In this document: one piece after another, positions 32,434 through 43,708 of the stretch
How positions within the stretch are numbered: the stretch's first letter is position 1
Layout: each line of letters starts with the position of its first letter
Assembly (NCBI RefSeq): GCF_020639365.1
Contig: NZ_JAINUL010000001.1
Location: 2,857,107 to 2,921,106 of the forward strand
Source: Streptomyces flavotricini
GTDB taxonomy: Bacteria > Actinomycetota > Actinomycetes > Streptomycetales > Streptomycetaceae
Direction: 5' to 3'
Length of the DNA stretch: 64,000 bases
Program-made: the position numbers and the translations under genes
Notes under the pieces: model-generated
Database searches by the model: none
The model's input: the letters and a program-made list of their open reading frames with translations, nothing else
Told to the model about the DNA's origin: nothing

Positions 32434-32466
32434 CGTACTCATCGCGTACTCATCGAGTGCTCATCG
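32434..32466. repeat. Three 11-bp tandem repeats upstream of infB
   Basis: Two identical units CGTACTCATCG followed by AGTGCTCATCG. They lie 50-82 bp before the infB start, in the leader of the infB message, within an AT-richer gap of about 148 bp after ylxR. Confidence 0.75.
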
Positions 32467-32532
32467 CAATCTCGACCTACTTCCAACTCGCGAGGTACCT
32501 GACCGCACGGGGTATCCGTGCCGTACTACTTC

Positions 32533-32820
32533 TTACGGTGTCGCCTCGGCCACGACGGCCACGGCTTTGCTCAGTCCGGTCGTGTCGAGTGCTCCCGGGG
32601 ACCGAAGGGCCCGGGGGAACGCTCTGCGACGGACCGCCTTGTCCAGACAGACCACGGCAGGGTGCACATAGGCGCCCCGGCCGGGCAGCGTACCGCGTGG
32701 ATCGGGGACGCATTCGTCCCCGACCGCCACGATGCGCAGCAGATCGCTCTTGGCCGCTCGCTCCCGACACCCCACACAGGTGCGTTCGGGGCATGCGCGG
32801 GCTTGCGTCCGGCCAGACAC
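32533..32820 (-). CDS. YlxR family (DUF448) RNA-binding protein
   Basis: 95-residue basic protein of the YlxR family, usually encoded between nusA and infB. The signatures are [18 protein letters not shown] (13-30) and PGRGAYVHP. YlxR binds RNA, and in Bacillus it has been linked to RNase P regulation. The GTG at 32820 has only a distant GGGGAGG, so the start could differ slightly. Its Cys-rich turn here keeps both cysteines. Confidence 0.88.
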   Translation of the reverse strand: MSGRTQARACPERTCVGCRERAAKSDLLRIVAVGDECVPDPRGTLPGRGAYVHPAVVCLDKAVRRRAFPRALRSPGALDTTGLSKAVAVVAEATP

Positions 32821-32938
32821 GCCTAAGTCTACCTCCCCGCACCGACCTCACCCCTTCGGGCGAAAAATCGAACGGATGTTGTCGAGATCTGCTGTCTTGA
32901 TCCTGTCTACCGGCCGGACAGCTCCGACCGGTACGGAT

Positions 32939-33949
32939 TTATTCCCCGCCCCGGGCCCGGTCGGCGTCGGGGGACACCTCGGTGTCGGGGCGGATGTCGA
33001 TGCGCCAGCCGGTGAGCCGCGCGGCGAGGCGGGCGTTCTGGCCCTCCTTGCCGATGGCCAGCGACAGCTGGTAGTCGGGCACGGTCACCCGGGCGGAGCG
33101 CGAGTCCCAGTCGACGACCTCGACCCTGCTCACCCGGGCGGGTGACAGCGCGTTCGCGACCATCTCCGCCGGGTCGTCCGACCAGTCGACGATGTCGATC
33201 TTCTCACCGTGCAGCTCGGCCATGACGTTGCGCACACGGGCGCCCATCGGGCCGATGCAGGCGCCCTTGGGGTTGAGCCCCGAGCGGGTGGACCGTACGG
33301 CGATCTTGGTGCGGTGGCCGGCCTCGCGGGCGATCGCCGAGATCTCGACGCTGCCGTCCGCGATCTCCGGGACCTCCAGCGCGAAGAGCTTCTTCACCAG
33401 GTTGGGGTGGGTGCGCGACAGGGTCACGGACGGACCGCGGACACCCTTCGCCACCCGTACGACGTACGCCTTGAGGCGGAGGCCGTGCGTGTACTCCTCA
33501 CCGGGGACCTGCTCCTGCACCGGCAGGATGGCCTCCAGCTTGCCGATGTCGACGAGGACGTTCTTGGGGTCCTTGCCCTGCTGGACGACGCCGGTGATGA
33601 CGTCGCCCTCGCGGCCGGCGAACTCGCCGAAGGTCAGGTCGTCCTCGGCGTCGCGCAGACGCTGCAGGATCACCTGCTTGGCGGTCGTCGCGGCGATCCG
33701 GCCGAAGTCCGACGGGGTGTCGTCGAACTCCTTGGCCTCCTGCCCCTCCTCCAGGTCCCGCGGGTCCTCCGTCGCCCACACGACGACGTGGCCGTTGGTG
33801 CGGTCGAGCACCACGCGCGCCCGCCGGAAGCTTCCGTCGGTGCGGTGGTACGCGATGAGGAGGGCCGACTCGATCGCCTCGACGAGCAGGTCGAAGGAGA
33901 TCTCCTTCTCCCGGACCAGACCCCGCAGGGCACTCATGTCGATGTCCAC
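32939..33949 (-). CDS. nusA: Transcription termination/antitermination factor NusA
   Basis: RNA polymerase-binding factor for pausing, termination and rRNA antitermination. The 336-residue protein has an N-terminal RNAP-binding domain, an S1 domain ([20 protein letters not shown]) and two KH domains with [17 protein letters not shown] and [22 protein letters not shown] at 33949 uses GAGGAGG overlapping the rimP stop, so the two are tightly linked. It lacks extra C-terminal acidic repeats, as in other actinobacteria. Confidence 0.96.
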   Translation of the reverse strand: MDIDMSALRGLVREKEISFDLLVEAIESALLIAYHRTDGSFRRARVVLDRTNGHVVVWATEDPRDLEEGQEAKEFDDTPSDFGRIAATTAKQVILQRLRDAEDDLTFGEFAGREGDVITGVVQQGKDPKNVLVDIGKLEAILPVQEQVPGEEYTHGLRLKAYVVRVAKGVRGPSVTLSRTHPNLVKKLFALEVPEIADGSVEISAIAREAGHRTKIAVRSTRSGLNPKGACIGPMGARVRNVMAELHGEKIDIVDWSDDPAEMVANALSPARVSRVEVVDWDSRSARVTVPDYQLSLAIGKEGQNARLAARLTGWRIDIRPDTEVSPDADRARGGE

Positions 33950-33951
33950 GG

Positions 33952-34449
33952 CTACGCCTCCTCTTCCTTCTTGTCCTTGCGGTTGAACTCGATCTCGACC
34001 CGCGCCTTGGCGATGTCGGAAAAAGCAATGCGGCGGGCGGTGGCCTTGCGGCCCTTCACGCCCGGGACCTCCAGGTCCATTCCCTCGTCGTCCACGTCGA
34101 GGATGCGGGCGATCAGTTCCCCGCCCTCGGCGAGCTGGAACTTCACGAGGCGGTCGATCGCCCGTACGTAGTGACGGTGCTCGGTCAGCGGGCGGTCGGC
34201 GCCCGGCGAGCTCACCTCGAGGACGTACTCGTCCTCGCCCATCACGTCGGATTCGTCGAGCTTGTCGGAGACCTCACGGCTCAGCTCGGCACACGCGTCC
34301 AGTTCCACGCCCTCGTCGGAGTCCACGATGATGCGCAGCATCCGGCGCTTGCCGGCCTTGGACATCTCGATGTCCTCGAGATCCAGGCCCTTGGCGGCGA
34401 CGAGCGGCTCCAGCAATCCGCGCAGCCTGTCGCTCTGGGTGGTGCTCAT
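33952..34449 (-). CDS. rimP: Ribosome maturation factor RimP
   Basis: 165-residue assembly factor for the 30S subunit. It shows the RimP motifs [24 protein letters not shown] and [20 protein letters not shown], and ends in a Lys/Glu-rich tail. It is first in the nusA-infB cluster and divergent from a lipoprotein gene; about 155 bp between them should contain the promoter of the whole cluster. Confidence 0.95.
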   Translation of the reverse strand: MSTTQSDRLRGLLEPLVAAKGLDLEDIEMSKAGKRRMLRIIVDSDEGVELDACAELSREVSDKLDESDVMGEDEYVLEVSSPGADRPLTEHRHYVRAIDRLVKFQLAEGGELIARILDVDDEGMDLEVPGVKGRKATARRIAFSDIAKARVEIEFNRKDKKEEEA

Positions 34450-34604
34450 CCGGGTGACTCCTCGGCCGCGTGTGCTGTTGTGTTTACGTCGCGTGTCAGG
34501 TCAAAGGGTATCCGGTCGCGGAGGGTGTTGCCGTCCGTCGTGGAGACGGAGCCCCGGGTACGGTGATCACACCCTGCCCCGCCACCACTTTCGAGGACGT
34601 CTCC

Positions 34605-35165
34605 GTGCCCTGGACTCCGCCTTCGCGGCCCTCTCGCAGGAGCCTGCTCGCCGGCGCCGCCGGCGTGGCCGGCGCCGCGCTGCTCACCGGGTGCTCCGAC
34701 GGAGGCGGCTCGCCGGACACCGGTGGCGGTGTTCCACTCGAACGGCGGATGCGCGAGACGGCCGTTCGGGAGAGCGAACGGCTGCTGGAACGTTACGACG
34801 CCACGGCCGCCGCCCATCCGGCCCTGGCCGCGCGCCTCGCCCCGCTGCGCTCCGCGGTCGCCGCGCACGCGGGGGCGCTCGCCTCCGCGGACGCCGCGAC
34901 GGGCAGGACCCCGGGCTCCGCCCCGCCGTCCGCGTCGCCCTCGTCCGCCGCGGCCGGCGCCCCCGTGCCGAGCGCCGATCCCGTGCCGCCGAAGCCCGAG
35001 GAGGCCCTGACCGCCCTCGCGGACGCCGAGCGGAGCCTCGCCGAGGCGCGGACCGTCACCCTCGCCGGGGCGCCCGGGGAGCTGGCCCGGCTGCTGGCCT
35101 CGGTGGCCGCCTGCGGCGCCGTCCACGCCTACCTGCTGACCTCGCCCCAGGGAGACAAGCCGTGA
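34605..35165 (+). CDS. Predicted Tat-exported lipoprotein, unknown function
   Basis: 186 residues. The N-terminus has a twin-arginine motif (SRRSLLAG) followed by a hydrophobic stretch and the lipobox LLTGC, so it is probably exported folded and lipid-anchored. The mature part is mostly helical with a Ser/Pro/Ala-rich central linker. GTG at 34605 follows CGAGGA; earlier in-frame starts are weaker. It overlaps the downstream ferritin-like gene (GTGA), indicating a joint role. No known enzyme domain is visible. Confidence 0.8.
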   Translation: MPWTPPSRPSRRSLLAGAAGVAGAALLTGCSDGGGSPDTGGGVPLERRMRETAVRESERLLERYDATAAAHPALAARLAPLRSAVAAHAGALASADAATGRTPGSAPPSASPSSAAAGAPVPSADPVPPKPEEALTALADAERSLAEARTVTLAGAPGELARLLASVAACGAVHAYLLTSPQGDKP

Positions 35166-35620
35166 CCCCCGAACCCTCCTCCGCGAGCCGCGCCCTGGAG
35201 GCGGCGCAGGCCGCGCTCGCCGCCGAGCACGCGGCCGCCTACGGCTACGGGGTCATCGGCGCCCGGGCCGCCGCCGGCCGGTCGGCCGAGGCCCGCGAGG
35301 CGTACGGCGGCCACCTCTCGCGCCGGGACGCGCTCGCCCGGACGGTGCGCGAGATGGGCGGTGCGCCGCGGCCCGCGGAGGCGGCGTACGCGCTGCCCTT
35401 CGAGGTGCGCACCCCGGCCGACGCCGAGCGGCTGGCCGCCGAGATCGAGGACCGGGTGGCGGGCGCGTACTCCGATCTGGTGCGGGCGGCGGATGGCCGG
35501 CTGCGCCGCGAGGCGGCCGACGCGCTGAGCGCCGCGGCCCTCCGCGCGGCACGCTGGCGCGGGGTCGGCGTAGCCTTCCCTGGGCTCACTGAACGCGGAG
35601 AACGAGCCCGGACCAGCTGA
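35162..35620 (+). CDS. Ferritin-like DUF4439 domain protein
   Basis: 152-residue all-helical protein of the ferritin-like DUF4439 family, with the ALAAEHAAAYGYGVIGAR helix and a later DRVAGAYSDLVRAA helix carrying Glu/Tyr residues. Members are conserved in actinobacteria and their metal binding is unproven. Its start overlaps the stop of the lipoprotein gene by four bases, and the lipoprotein may be a membrane partner. Confidence 0.85.
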   Translation: MTPEPSSASRALEAAQAALAAEHAAAYGYGVIGARAAAGRSAEAREAYGGHLSRRDALARTVREMGGAPRPAEAAYALPFEVRTPADAERLAAEIEDRVAGAYSDLVRAADGRLRREAADALSAAALRAARWRGVGVAFPGLTERGERARTS

Positions 35621-35636
35621 AAGGGATCACGCACGC

Positions 35637-36539
35637 ATGGCTTTCGAACCGCCGCAGCGGCTCGTACGGGCGCTCGGCGAGACGCCGGATTCGGCGCAGA
35701 ACGCGGACTGGCTGGGGCAGTTGCCCCGGCTCGCCGAGGAGGCGCCGGCCCGGCGTGGGGTGCGGGTCCAGCGGGTGCAGGCCCCCGGCGGCCGGAGCAG
35801 TCTGGTCCTCCTCGTCCACTACGCCGACGGGACGCCGGCCGCGCTGAAGCTGGCTCCCCCGCAGGCCCGGCCCGACCGGGAGCTGGCCGCGCTGGCGCAC
35901 TGGGGCGGTTTCGGTGCCGTACGGGTCCTCGACACCCGGCACCACGAGGAGGACGGGGCGCTGCTGCTGGAGCGGCTCCACCCGGAGGTCTCACTGCGCT
36001 CCCTCCCGGAGGCGAAGGCCCTGCTGGAGGCGTGCGGGACGCTGCGCAGGCTGTGGGTGACCCCGCCGGCCCGGCACCCGTTCGAGACGGTGGCCGAGCG
36101 TACGGCGCAGCAGGCGGAGCTCCTGCGCAAGGCTCCGCCGGAGGCCGGGGCGCTGGCCTCCTCGGCGCTCGCGGTCCGGGAGGAGCTGACCGCGCTGCCC
36201 GGTGAGGAGCTGCTGCTGCACGGGAACTTCCGGCAGGGCAAGGTACTGGCGGGCGAGCGCGCGCCGTGGCTGGCGGTGGGGCCCGATCCGCTGGTCGGGG
36301 ACCGTGCGTACGACCTGGCGCGGCTGGTCCGGGACCGGCTGGAGGACCAGGTCGCCTCTTCTGCGGGGGCGGCGGGGGCCCGGCGCCGGGTGAACAAGCT
36401 GGCCGACTCCCTGGAGGTGGACCGGGACCGGCTGCGGGGCTGGACGCTGTTCCGCGCGGTGGAGTCCGGCAACCGGGCACTGGCCGCGGGGCGGCGCCGG
36501 GAGGCGGAGCTGCTGCTGGAATTCGCGACCTGGTTGTAG
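35637..36539 (+). CDS. Aminoglycoside/hydroxyurea kinase-like protein, probable pseudokinase
   Basis: 300-residue protein of the APH(6)/hydroxyurea-resistance kinase family. The ATP lysine in AALKLA (K71) is kept, but the catalytic loop, normally HGD....N, reads HGNFRQGK (195-202): both the catalytic aspartate and the Mg-binding asparagine are replaced. The following DFG-equivalent is GPDPLVGD. The chain is full length and follows the neighbours' codon use, so this is a conserved non-catalytic scaffold rather than a decayed gene, as far as one sequence can tell. It lies between the ferritin-like gene and the slipin. Confidence 0.82.
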   Translation: MAFEPPQRLVRALGETPDSAQNADWLGQLPRLAEEAPARRGVRVQRVQAPGGRSSLVLLVHYADGTPAALKLAPPQARPDRELAALAHWGGFGAVRVLDTRHHEEDGALLLERLHPEVSLRSLPEAKALLEACGTLRRLWVTPPARHPFETVAERTAQQAELLRKAPPEAGALASSALAVREELTALPGEELLLHGNFRQGKVLAGERAPWLAVGPDPLVGDRAYDLARLVRDRLEDQVASSAGAAGARRRVNKLADSLEVDRDRLRGWTLFRAVESGNRALAAGRRREAELLLEFATWL

Positions 36540-36599
36540 GGCATACCGTAGATACGGGGTGCCTCGTGGATTGCGGTCGGCGCCCCGCAGGAGGCCGTC

Positions 36600-37628
<1,029 letters not shown>

Positions 37629-39329
37629 TCAGGCCGCCGTCAGGCGGGCGAGGGCGTCCGCCAGGGGGAGTTCCTCGCGCGTGCCCGTGGCGCGGTGCTG
37701 GAGTTCGACCACCTCGTCGGCGGAGCGGCGGCCCGCCACCAGGATCCACGGGACGCCGATCAGTTCCGCGTCCGTGAGCTTCACGCCCGGGGACAGGCCC
37801 GGGCGGTCGTCCAGCAGGACCCGCAGCCCGGCCCCCGCGAGGGCCTCGGCCGCCCGCTCCGCCAGCGCGAGCGGTACGGCCTTGCCCGCCGCCACGACGT
37901 GGACGTCGGCCGGGGCCACCGCCGCCGGCCAGGCCAGCCCCCGTTCGTCCGCGGTCTGTTCGGCCAGTGCGGCCACCGCCCGCGAGACGCCGATGCCGTA
38001 CGAACCCATGGTGACCCGCACCGGCTTGCCCTCCCGGCCGAGCACGTCGAGCCCGAAGGCGTCCGCGTACTTGCGGCCCAGCTGGAAGATGTGCCCGATC
38101 TCGATCGCGCGGTCCAGCCGGAGCCCGGCGCCGCAGCGCGGGCAGGGGTCGCCCGGCTCGACGACGACCACGTCGAGGTACTGGTCCACCTCGAAGTCCC
38201 GCCCGCAGACCACGTTCCGGGCGTGCGTGTCGGCGCGGTTGGCGCCCGTCACCCACGAAGTGCCGGGCGCCACGCGGGGGTCGGCGAGGTAGCGGACCTT
38301 GCCGAGACCCTGCGGGCCCACGTAGCCGCGTACCAGGTCGGGGCGGTCGGTGAAGTCCTCGGCGGTCACCAACTCCACGACGGCGGGGGCCAGATGCTCC
38401 CCGAGCTTGCCGAGGTCCACCTCCCGGTCACCGGGTACGCCCACGGCCGTGATCTCGCCGTCGACCTTCACCAGGAGGTTCTTCAGCGTCGCCGAAGCGG
38501 GCACGCCGAGGTGCGCGGCGAGGGTCTCGATCGTCGGGGTGTCGGGGGTGTCCACCTCCTCGATGGCGGGGTGTTCGGCGTCCACCGGGGCCAGCGCGAA
38601 GGTCACGGCCTCCGTGTTCGCCGCGTAGTCGCAGGACGGGCAGTCGACGAAGGTGTCCTCGCCGGCCGGCGCGGGCGCCAGGAACTCCTCCGACGCCGAG
38701 CCGCCCATCGCGCCCGACACCGCGGACACGATGCGGTGGTCCAGGCCGAGGCGTTCGAAGATGCGCTGGTAGGCGGCCCGGTGGAGGGCGTACGACTCGG
38801 CGAGGCCCTCGTCGCTCACGTCGAAGGAGTACGAGTCCTTCATCTGGAACTCGCGGCCGCGCAGCACGCCGGACCGCGGCCGGGCCTCGTCGCGGTACTT
38901 GGTCTGGATCTGGTACAGCATGACCGGCAGGTCCTTGTAGGACGTGCACTGGTCCTTCACCACGAGGGTGAAGATCTCCTCGTGGGTGGGGCCGAGCAGG
39001 TAGTCCGCGCCCTTGCGGTCCTTGAGCCGGAAGAGCAGGTCCCCGTACTCCGACCAGCGTCCGCTGACCTCGTACGGCTCCTTCGGCAGCAGCCCCGGGA
39101 GCAGCACCTCCTGGGCGCCGATCGCGTCCATCTCCTCGCGGACGATGCGGGAGACGTTGTCGAGGACCTTCTTGCCGAGCGGCAGCCAGGTCCACACGCC
39201 GGCGGAACTGCGGCGGACGTATCCGGCGCGGACGAGGAGCCGGTGGCTGAGGGTCTCGGCGTCGGCCGGGTCCTCGCGGAGGGTCTTGGCCATGAGGCGG
39301 GACATGCGCTGCACGTGTTGCGATGACAT
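37629..39329 (-). CDS. proS: Prolyl-tRNA synthetase
   Basis: Class II synthetase charging tRNA-Pro, bacterial type with an editing (INS) domain. The 566-residue protein has the motif 2 region [19 protein letters not shown], a YbaK-like insertion near residues 240-380 ([24 protein letters not shown]), motif 3 GSYGIGVSR and an anticodon-binding C-terminus. ATG at 39329 lacks a clear ribosome site and may be leaderless. It is convergent with the slipin gene, 26 bp from the slipin's ancestral stop. Confidence 0.96.
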   Translation of the reverse strand: MSSQHVQRMSRLMAKTLREDPADAETLSHRLLVRAGYVRRSSAGVWTWLPLGKKVLDNVSRIVREEMDAIGAQEVLLPGLLPKEPYEVSGRWSEYGDLLFRLKDRKGADYLLGPTHEEIFTLVVKDQCTSYKDLPVMLYQIQTKYRDEARPRSGVLRGREFQMKDSYSFDVSDEGLAESYALHRAAYQRIFERLGLDHRIVSAVSGAMGGSASEEFLAPAPAGEDTFVDCPSCDYAANTEAVTFALAPVDAEHPAIEEVDTPDTPTIETLAAHLGVPASATLKNLLVKVDGEITAVGVPGDREVDLGKLGEHLAPAVVELVTAEDFTDRPDLVRGYVGPQGLGKVRYLADPRVAPGTSWVTGANRADTHARNVVCGRDFEVDQYLDVVVVEPGDPCPRCGAGLRLDRAIEIGHIFQLGRKYADAFGLDVLGREGKPVRVTMGSYGIGVSRAVAALAEQTADERGLAWPAAVAPADVHVVAAGKAVPLALAERAAEALAGAGLRVLLDDRPGLSPGVKLTDAELIGVPWILVAGRRSADEVVELQHRATGTREELPLADALARLTAA

Positions 39330-39371
39330 GTCGGGAGGCTACCGGGGGTGCCCGGCGCCCCGGAAACCGTT

Positions 39372-39944
39372 TCAGGGCCGGCGCAGTGGCAGCGGGGCGC
39401 CCATCACGGCGTACGGGAGGCTGGCACTCGGGAAGTGCACCTGGCGGGCCAGGTCCGTGTAGCCGAGGGCCCGGTAGAGTCCGCGGGCCGGGCTCTCGGT
39501 ATCGATGGCGGAGAGGATGGAGCGGGGCTCCTCAGCGGCGTCGGTGAGCCGGGTGATGAGGGTGCGGCCGACGCCGCGGCCCTGGAAGCCGGGGTGGACG
39601 TGCAGCTCGGTGATCACGAAGGAGTGGTCGAGCCATCCGTCGACGCCTTCGGACCGCAGGTACGGCTCGACGACGGAGGACCACCAGTACGCCCGGTCGT
39701 TCGGCATCCCGTACACGAACCCGGCGAGGGCGCCGTCCTCGGTGAACGCGCCGAGGGCGCGGGCTCCGCGGCAGGTCATGTGGCGCTGCACGATGTAGCG
39801 CCGGATGCCGACCTCCTCGGGGCTGAGTCCGAAGGCCACGGCCTGCACGCGCAGGGCCTCGTCCACGCGGTCGGCGAGGTCGAGGGGAGCGATGCGGAGT
39901 CCGGCGGGCCGGTCGGGGCCGTCGCCCTCGGGGGTAGGCAGCAT
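39372..39944 (-). CDS. GNAT family N-acetyltransferase
   Basis: 190-residue acetyltransferase with the acetyl-CoA-binding strand and loop ITELHVHPGFQGRGVGRTLI and a C-terminal ARGLYRALGYTDL. The substrate is unknown. It lies 42 bp upstream of proS on the same strand. Confidence 0.88.
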   Translation of the reverse strand: MLPTPEGDGPDRPAGLRIAPLDLADRVDEALRVQAVAFGLSPEEVGIRRYIVQRHMTCRGARALGAFTEDGALAGFVYGMPNDRAYWWSSVVEPYLRSEGVDGWLDHSFVITELHVHPGFQGRGVGRTLITRLTDAAEEPRSILSAIDTESPARGLYRALGYTDLARQVHFPSASLPYAVMGAPLPLRRP

Positions 39945-40045
39945 GCCGCGACCTTACTGGGCGTCCGGCGCCGGCGTCCGTACGGCCCCCGCACCCGCGC
40001 GGGGCCGGTGAGGCCTCCCGGGGGCGGGCCGTGCGTGCGGCGCGT

Positions 40046-40891
40046 TCAGAACAGCACGCTCATGAACGCGCCCACCTCGCGGAAGCCGACGCGGCGGTAG
40101 GCGGCGCGGGCCGCCGTGTTGAAGTCGTTGACGTAGAGACTGACCACGGGAGCGACGTCGCGCAGCGCGAAGTCGACGACCGCGGCCATCCCGGTCTCGG
40201 AGTGCCCGCGGCCGCGGAACTCGGGATCGACCCACACGCCCTGGATCTGGCAGGCACGGGCGGTCGCGGCGCCGATCTCCGCCTTGAAGACGACCTTGCC
40301 GTCCTCGACGCGGGCGAAGGAGCGTCCGGTGCCGACGAGCTCCGCGACCCGGGCCTGGTAGAGCAGCCCGCCGTCGCCCGCCATCGGCGAGACGCCGACC
40401 TCCTCGGTGAACATGGCCACGCACGCCGGCATGATCACGTCCATCTCGTCCTTGCGGATCCGGCGCACGAGCGGATCGGGACGCACCTCGGCGGACGACT
40501 GCTCGGTGACCATGAGCGGCTGGTGGGAGCGGACGTCGCGGGCTGGTCCCCAGCTGGGCTCCAGGAGCCGCCACAGCAGCCGGGTGGCCTCGGCGGGGCC
40601 GACGATGGAGGAGCAGCGGCGGCCGGTGCGGCGGGCCCGGTCGGCGAAGGCCCGGACGGCGTCCGTGTCGGCGCAGACGGGGACCAGGTTGGCGCCGGCG
40701 TAGCACAGGGAGCGCAGCCGGCCGTCGGTGTAGTAGCCCCACATCTCGCCGCCCAGGCGCCACGGGTCGAGACCGGCGACCTGGACCCGGGAGGTGACGA
40801 AGGCGTTCGCGACCGGCTCGCGTCCGAGGACTTCGAGGGCGGCGTCGAGATCACTGGGCTCAAGGACCCGGGTGGTGGTCTGCGTCAACAC
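40046..40891 (-). CDS. GNAT family acetyltransferase with N-terminal DUF4081-like domain
   Basis: 281 residues. The C-terminal half is a GNAT fold with IQGVWVDPEFRGRGHSETGM and YVNDFNTAARAAYRRVGF. The N-terminal half (LEPSDLDAALEVLGREPVANAFVTSRVQ) resembles the domain attached to many actinobacterial GNATs (DUF4081). I chose GTG at 40891, preceded by GTGAGG; a longer frame to 40969 lacks support. The substrate is unknown. It lies downstream of ispG with a strong terminator between them. Confidence 0.85.
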   Translation of the reverse strand: MLTQTTTRVLEPSDLDAALEVLGREPVANAFVTSRVQVAGLDPWRLGGEMWGYYTDGRLRSLCYAGANLVPVCADTDAVRAFADRARRTGRRCSSIVGPAEATRLLWRLLEPSWGPARDVRSHQPLMVTEQSSAEVRPDPLVRRIRKDEMDVIMPACVAMFTEEVGVSPMAGDGGLLYQARVAELVGTGRSFARVEDGKVVFKAEIGAATARACQIQGVWVDPEFRGRGHSETGMAAVVDFALRDVAPVVSLYVNDFNTAARAAYRRVGFREVGAFMSVLF

Positions 40892-40970
40892 TGGGGCCTC
40901 ACCATACAAGTCTGCTGATCTCCGCACTGTACCCGCCGTCACCGGAGGATGCCTGGTCCCACGGGTCACG

Positions 40971-41017
40971 AAAAAGCCCCGGCCCCCGCCCGCGAGCTGC
41001 GGGAACGGGGCCGGGGC
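40971..41017 (-). terminator. Rho-independent terminator after ispG
   Basis: On the minus strand an 11-bp stem GCCCCGGCCCC/GGGGCCGGGGC (41007-41017 with 40976-40986) is followed directly by TTTTT (40971-40975), the clearest classical terminator in the window. Confidence 0.9.
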
Positions 41018-41063
41018 CGATGCGTGCGGGGTGCCGGGCGCAGGGCCCGGGCGACCGCCGTGC

Positions 41064-42221
41064 TCAGACGCCGATGGCGACGGTGGGCTCGCCGGAGGCG
41101 ACGCCGTCCTTCTCCATCTGCTCGGCGATCTTCATCGCCTCTTCGATGAGGGTCTCCACGATCTTCGACTCGGGAACGGTCTTGATGACCTCGCCCTTCA
41201 CGAAGATCTGGCCCTTGCCGTTGCCGGAGGCGACGCCGAGGTCGGCCTCGCGGGCCTCGCCCGGGCCGTTCACGACGCAGCCCATGACCGCGACGCGCAG
41301 CGGGACCTCCATGCCCGTGAGGCCCGCCGTGACCTCCTCGGCCAGCTTGTACACGTCCACCTGGGCGCGGCCGCAGGACGGGCAGGAGACGATCTCCAGG
41401 CGGCGCGGCTTGAGGTTCAGCGACTCCAGGATCTGGATGCCGACCTTGATCTCCTCCACCGGCGGGGCCGAGAGGGAGACGCGGATCGTGTCGCCGATGC
41501 CCTCGGAGAGCAGCGCGCCGAAGGCCACGGCGGACTTGATGGTGCCCTGGAAGGCCGGGCCGGCCTCGGTGACGCCGAGGTGCAGCGGGTACTCGCACTG
41601 GGCGGCGAGCTGGCGGTAGGCGTTGACCATGACGACCGGGTCGTTGTGCTTGACCGAGATCTTGATGTCGCTGAAGCCGTGCTCCTCGAAGAGGGAGGCC
41701 TCCCACAGCGCGGACTCGACGAGCGCCTCGGGGGTGGCCTTGCCGTACTTCTTGAGCAGTCGCGCGTCGAGGGAGCCGGCGTTGACGCCGATCCGGATCG
41801 GGGTGCCCGCGTCCTTGGCGGCCCGCGCGATCTCCTTGACCTTGTCGTCGAACTGCTTGATGTTGCCCGGGTTCACGCGGACGGCGGCGCAGCCGGCGTC
41901 GATCGCGGCGAACACGTACTTGGGCTGGAAGTGGATGTCGGCGATGACCGGGATCTGCGACTTCTTCGCGATCACGGCGAGCGCGTCGGCGTCGTCCTGC
42001 GTCGGGCAGGCCACGCGCACGATGTCGCAGCCGGAGGCGGTCAGCTCTGCGATCTGCTGGAGCGTGGCGCCGATGTCGGAGGTCCTGGTGGTCGTCATCG
42101 ACTGCACCGAGATCTGTGAGTCGCCGCCGACGGCCACCGAGCCGACCTGGATCTTGCGGCTGACCCTGCGGTCGGCAAGCTTCGTCGGCACGGCCGGCAT
42201 TCCGAGTGAGATGGCAGTCAT
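41064..42221 (-). CDS. ispG: 4-hydroxy-3-methylbut-2-en-1-yl diphosphate synthase
   Basis: Iron-sulfur enzyme converting MEcPP to HMBPP in the MEP isoprenoid pathway. The 385-residue protein has the TIM-barrel part with [11 protein letters not shown] and ADIHFQPKY, and the [4Fe-4S] cysteines in SCPSCGR and [12 protein letters not shown] at 42221 has a weak ribosome site, but the [12 protein letters not shown] start fits the family. It is downstream of dxr and the M50 protease, so two MEP genes share this neighbourhood. Confidence 0.96.
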   Translation of the reverse strand: MTAISLGMPAVPTKLADRRVSRKIQVGSVAVGGDSQISVQSMTTTRTSDIGATLQQIAELTASGCDIVRVACPTQDDADALAVIAKKSQIPVIADIHFQPKYVFAAIDAGCAAVRVNPGNIKQFDDKVKEIARAAKDAGTPIRIGVNAGSLDARLLKKYGKATPEALVESALWEASLFEEHGFSDIKISVKHNDPVVMVNAYRQLAAQCEYPLHLGVTEAGPAFQGTIKSAVAFGALLSEGIGDTIRVSLSAPPVEEIKVGIQILESLNLKPRRLEIVSCPSCGRAQVDVYKLAEEVTAGLTGMEVPLRVAVMGCVVNGPGEAREADLGVASGNGKGQIFVKGEVIKTVPESKIVETLIEEAMKIAEQMEKDGVASGEPTVAIGV

Positions 42222-42338
42222 CTGCTGTGCAACCCCAAGGTGTGGATCAAGGTCCCGAGATCGGCGGGCTCCAGGCTTCGAGATTACGCCAATCACGGGG
42301 ACGCTCACGCATCCGAGGGGCCGGAACACCCGAACGTA

Positions 42339-42369
42339 GGGAGCCGGGCACGAAGCGTGCCCGGCTCCC
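42339..42369 (-). terminator. Terminator after the M50 protease gene
   Basis: Fourteen paired bases GGGAGCCGGGCACG/CGTGCCCGGCTCCC around AAG, 38 bp past the stop and upstream of ispG. Confidence 0.8.
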
Positions 42370-42406
42370 CCACGGCTCCTGTACGTCCCGTACGGGTGCG
42401 GGCGTA

Positions 42407-43708
42407 CTAGGTGATCTTGATCGGGTTCACCACGTCGGCCACGAGCACGAGCAGCGTGAAGCAGACGAAGACTCCGGCCACCACGTAAGCGGCCGGCATC
42501 AGCTTCGCCACGTCGAACGGGCCGGGGTCGGGGCGCCGGAACACGCGCGCCACGGTGCGCCGGACGGACTCCCACAGGGCGCCCGCGATGTGCCCTCCGT
42601 CCAGCGGCAGCAGCGGGAGCATGTTGAACAGGAACAGCGAGAGGTTGAAGAACCCGACGAGCTGGAGGAAGAACACCAGCCGCTGCTCGGCCGGGATGTC
42701 CAGGGTGGCGATCTCGCCGCTGATCCGGGCCGCGCCGACGATGCCCATCGGGGAGTCGGGCTCGCGCTCGGCCCCGCCGAAGGCCGCGTTCCACAGCGCC
42801 GGGATCTTGGCGGGCAGCTTGAGCAGCCCCTGGACGCTGTTGTCGACGACCTCGCCCATGTGGTCCACGGACTGGCCGAAGGACAGCGGGGCGATCTCGC
42901 TCTTCGGGGTGAAGCCGAGCCAGCCGGCCGTCACGTACTCGCCCTTGACGTACCCGCCGTGGCCGTCGGTCTTGGCGACCTTGTTCTCGATCAGGTTGAC
43001 GGGGAGGGTCTGCTGCTGCCCGCCGCGCACGACCGTGACGGTGGCGGGACCGACGGTGTCGCGGATCTGCTTCTGCAGGGCGGCCCAGTCGGTCAGCTTG
43101 TGGCCGTTGAACGCCACGATCCGGTCACCCGCCTGCAGCCCGGCGGCCTTGGCCGGGGCGACCGGGTCGCCCGCCTTGCAGACCTCGCGCTTCTCGCTCT
43201 GCTGGATGACGCACGGCGAGACGTTCGCGACCTGCGTGGTCGTCTGGCTGATGCCGAAGCTCATCCAGACGCCGAAGAAGATCGCCAGCGCCAGCACCAG
43301 GTTCATGAACGGGCCCGCGAACATCACGATCACGCGCTTCCACGGCCTGCGCGTGTAGAACAGCCGCGTCTCGTCGCCGGGTTGGAGCTCCTCGTACGCC
43401 GCCGAGCGCGCGTCCTCGATCATCGAGCGGAACGGCGAGGTCGACCGGGCGGTCACCTTGCCGTCCTCGCCGGGCGGGAACATCCCGATCATGCGGATGT
43501 AGCCGCCCATCGGGATGGCCTTGATCCCGTACTCGGTCTCGCCCTTGTTCCGCGACCAGATGGTCGGGCCGAAACCGACCATGTACTGGGGCACGCGGAT
43601 GCCGAAGAGCTTGGCCGTGGAGAGATGGCCGAGCTCGTGCCACGCGATGGAGACGAGCAGACCGAATACGAAGATGAGTATTCCGACCACCGTCATGAGT
43701 GCTGTCAT
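42407..43708 (-). CDS. RIP (site-2) zinc metalloprotease, M50 family
   Basis: Intramembrane protease, family of RseP/SpoIVFB-type enzymes that cut membrane-bound anti-sigma factors or signal-peptide remnants. The 433-residue protein has HELGH (24-28) in the first helix, a PDZ domain (about 180-260, [16 protein letters not shown]), and the second active-site motif [12 protein letters not shown] near residue 360, with about four membrane helices. Its ATG overlaps the dxr stop (ATGA), a conserved dxr-M50 gene pair in bacteria. Confidence 0.94.
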   Translation of the reverse strand: MTALMTVVGILIFVFGLLVSIAWHELGHLSTAKLFGIRVPQYMVGFGPTIWSRNKGETEYGIKAIPMGGYIRMIGMFPPGEDGKVTARSTSPFRSMIEDARSAAYEELQPGDETRLFYTRRPWKRVIVMFAGPFMNLVLALAIFFGVWMSFGISQTTTQVANVSPCVIQQSEKREVCKAGDPVAPAKAAGLQAGDRIVAFNGHKLTDWAALQKQIRDTVGPATVTVVRGGQQQTLPVNLIENKVAKTDGHGGYVKGEYVTAGWLGFTPKSEIAPLSFGQSVDHMGEVVDNSVQGLLKLPAKIPALWNAAFGGAEREPDSPMGIVGAARISGEIATLDIPAEQRLVFFLQLVGFFNLSLFLFNMLPLLPLDGGHIAGALWESVRRTVARVFRRPDPGPFDVAKLMPAAYVVAGVFVCFTLLVLVADVVNPIKIT

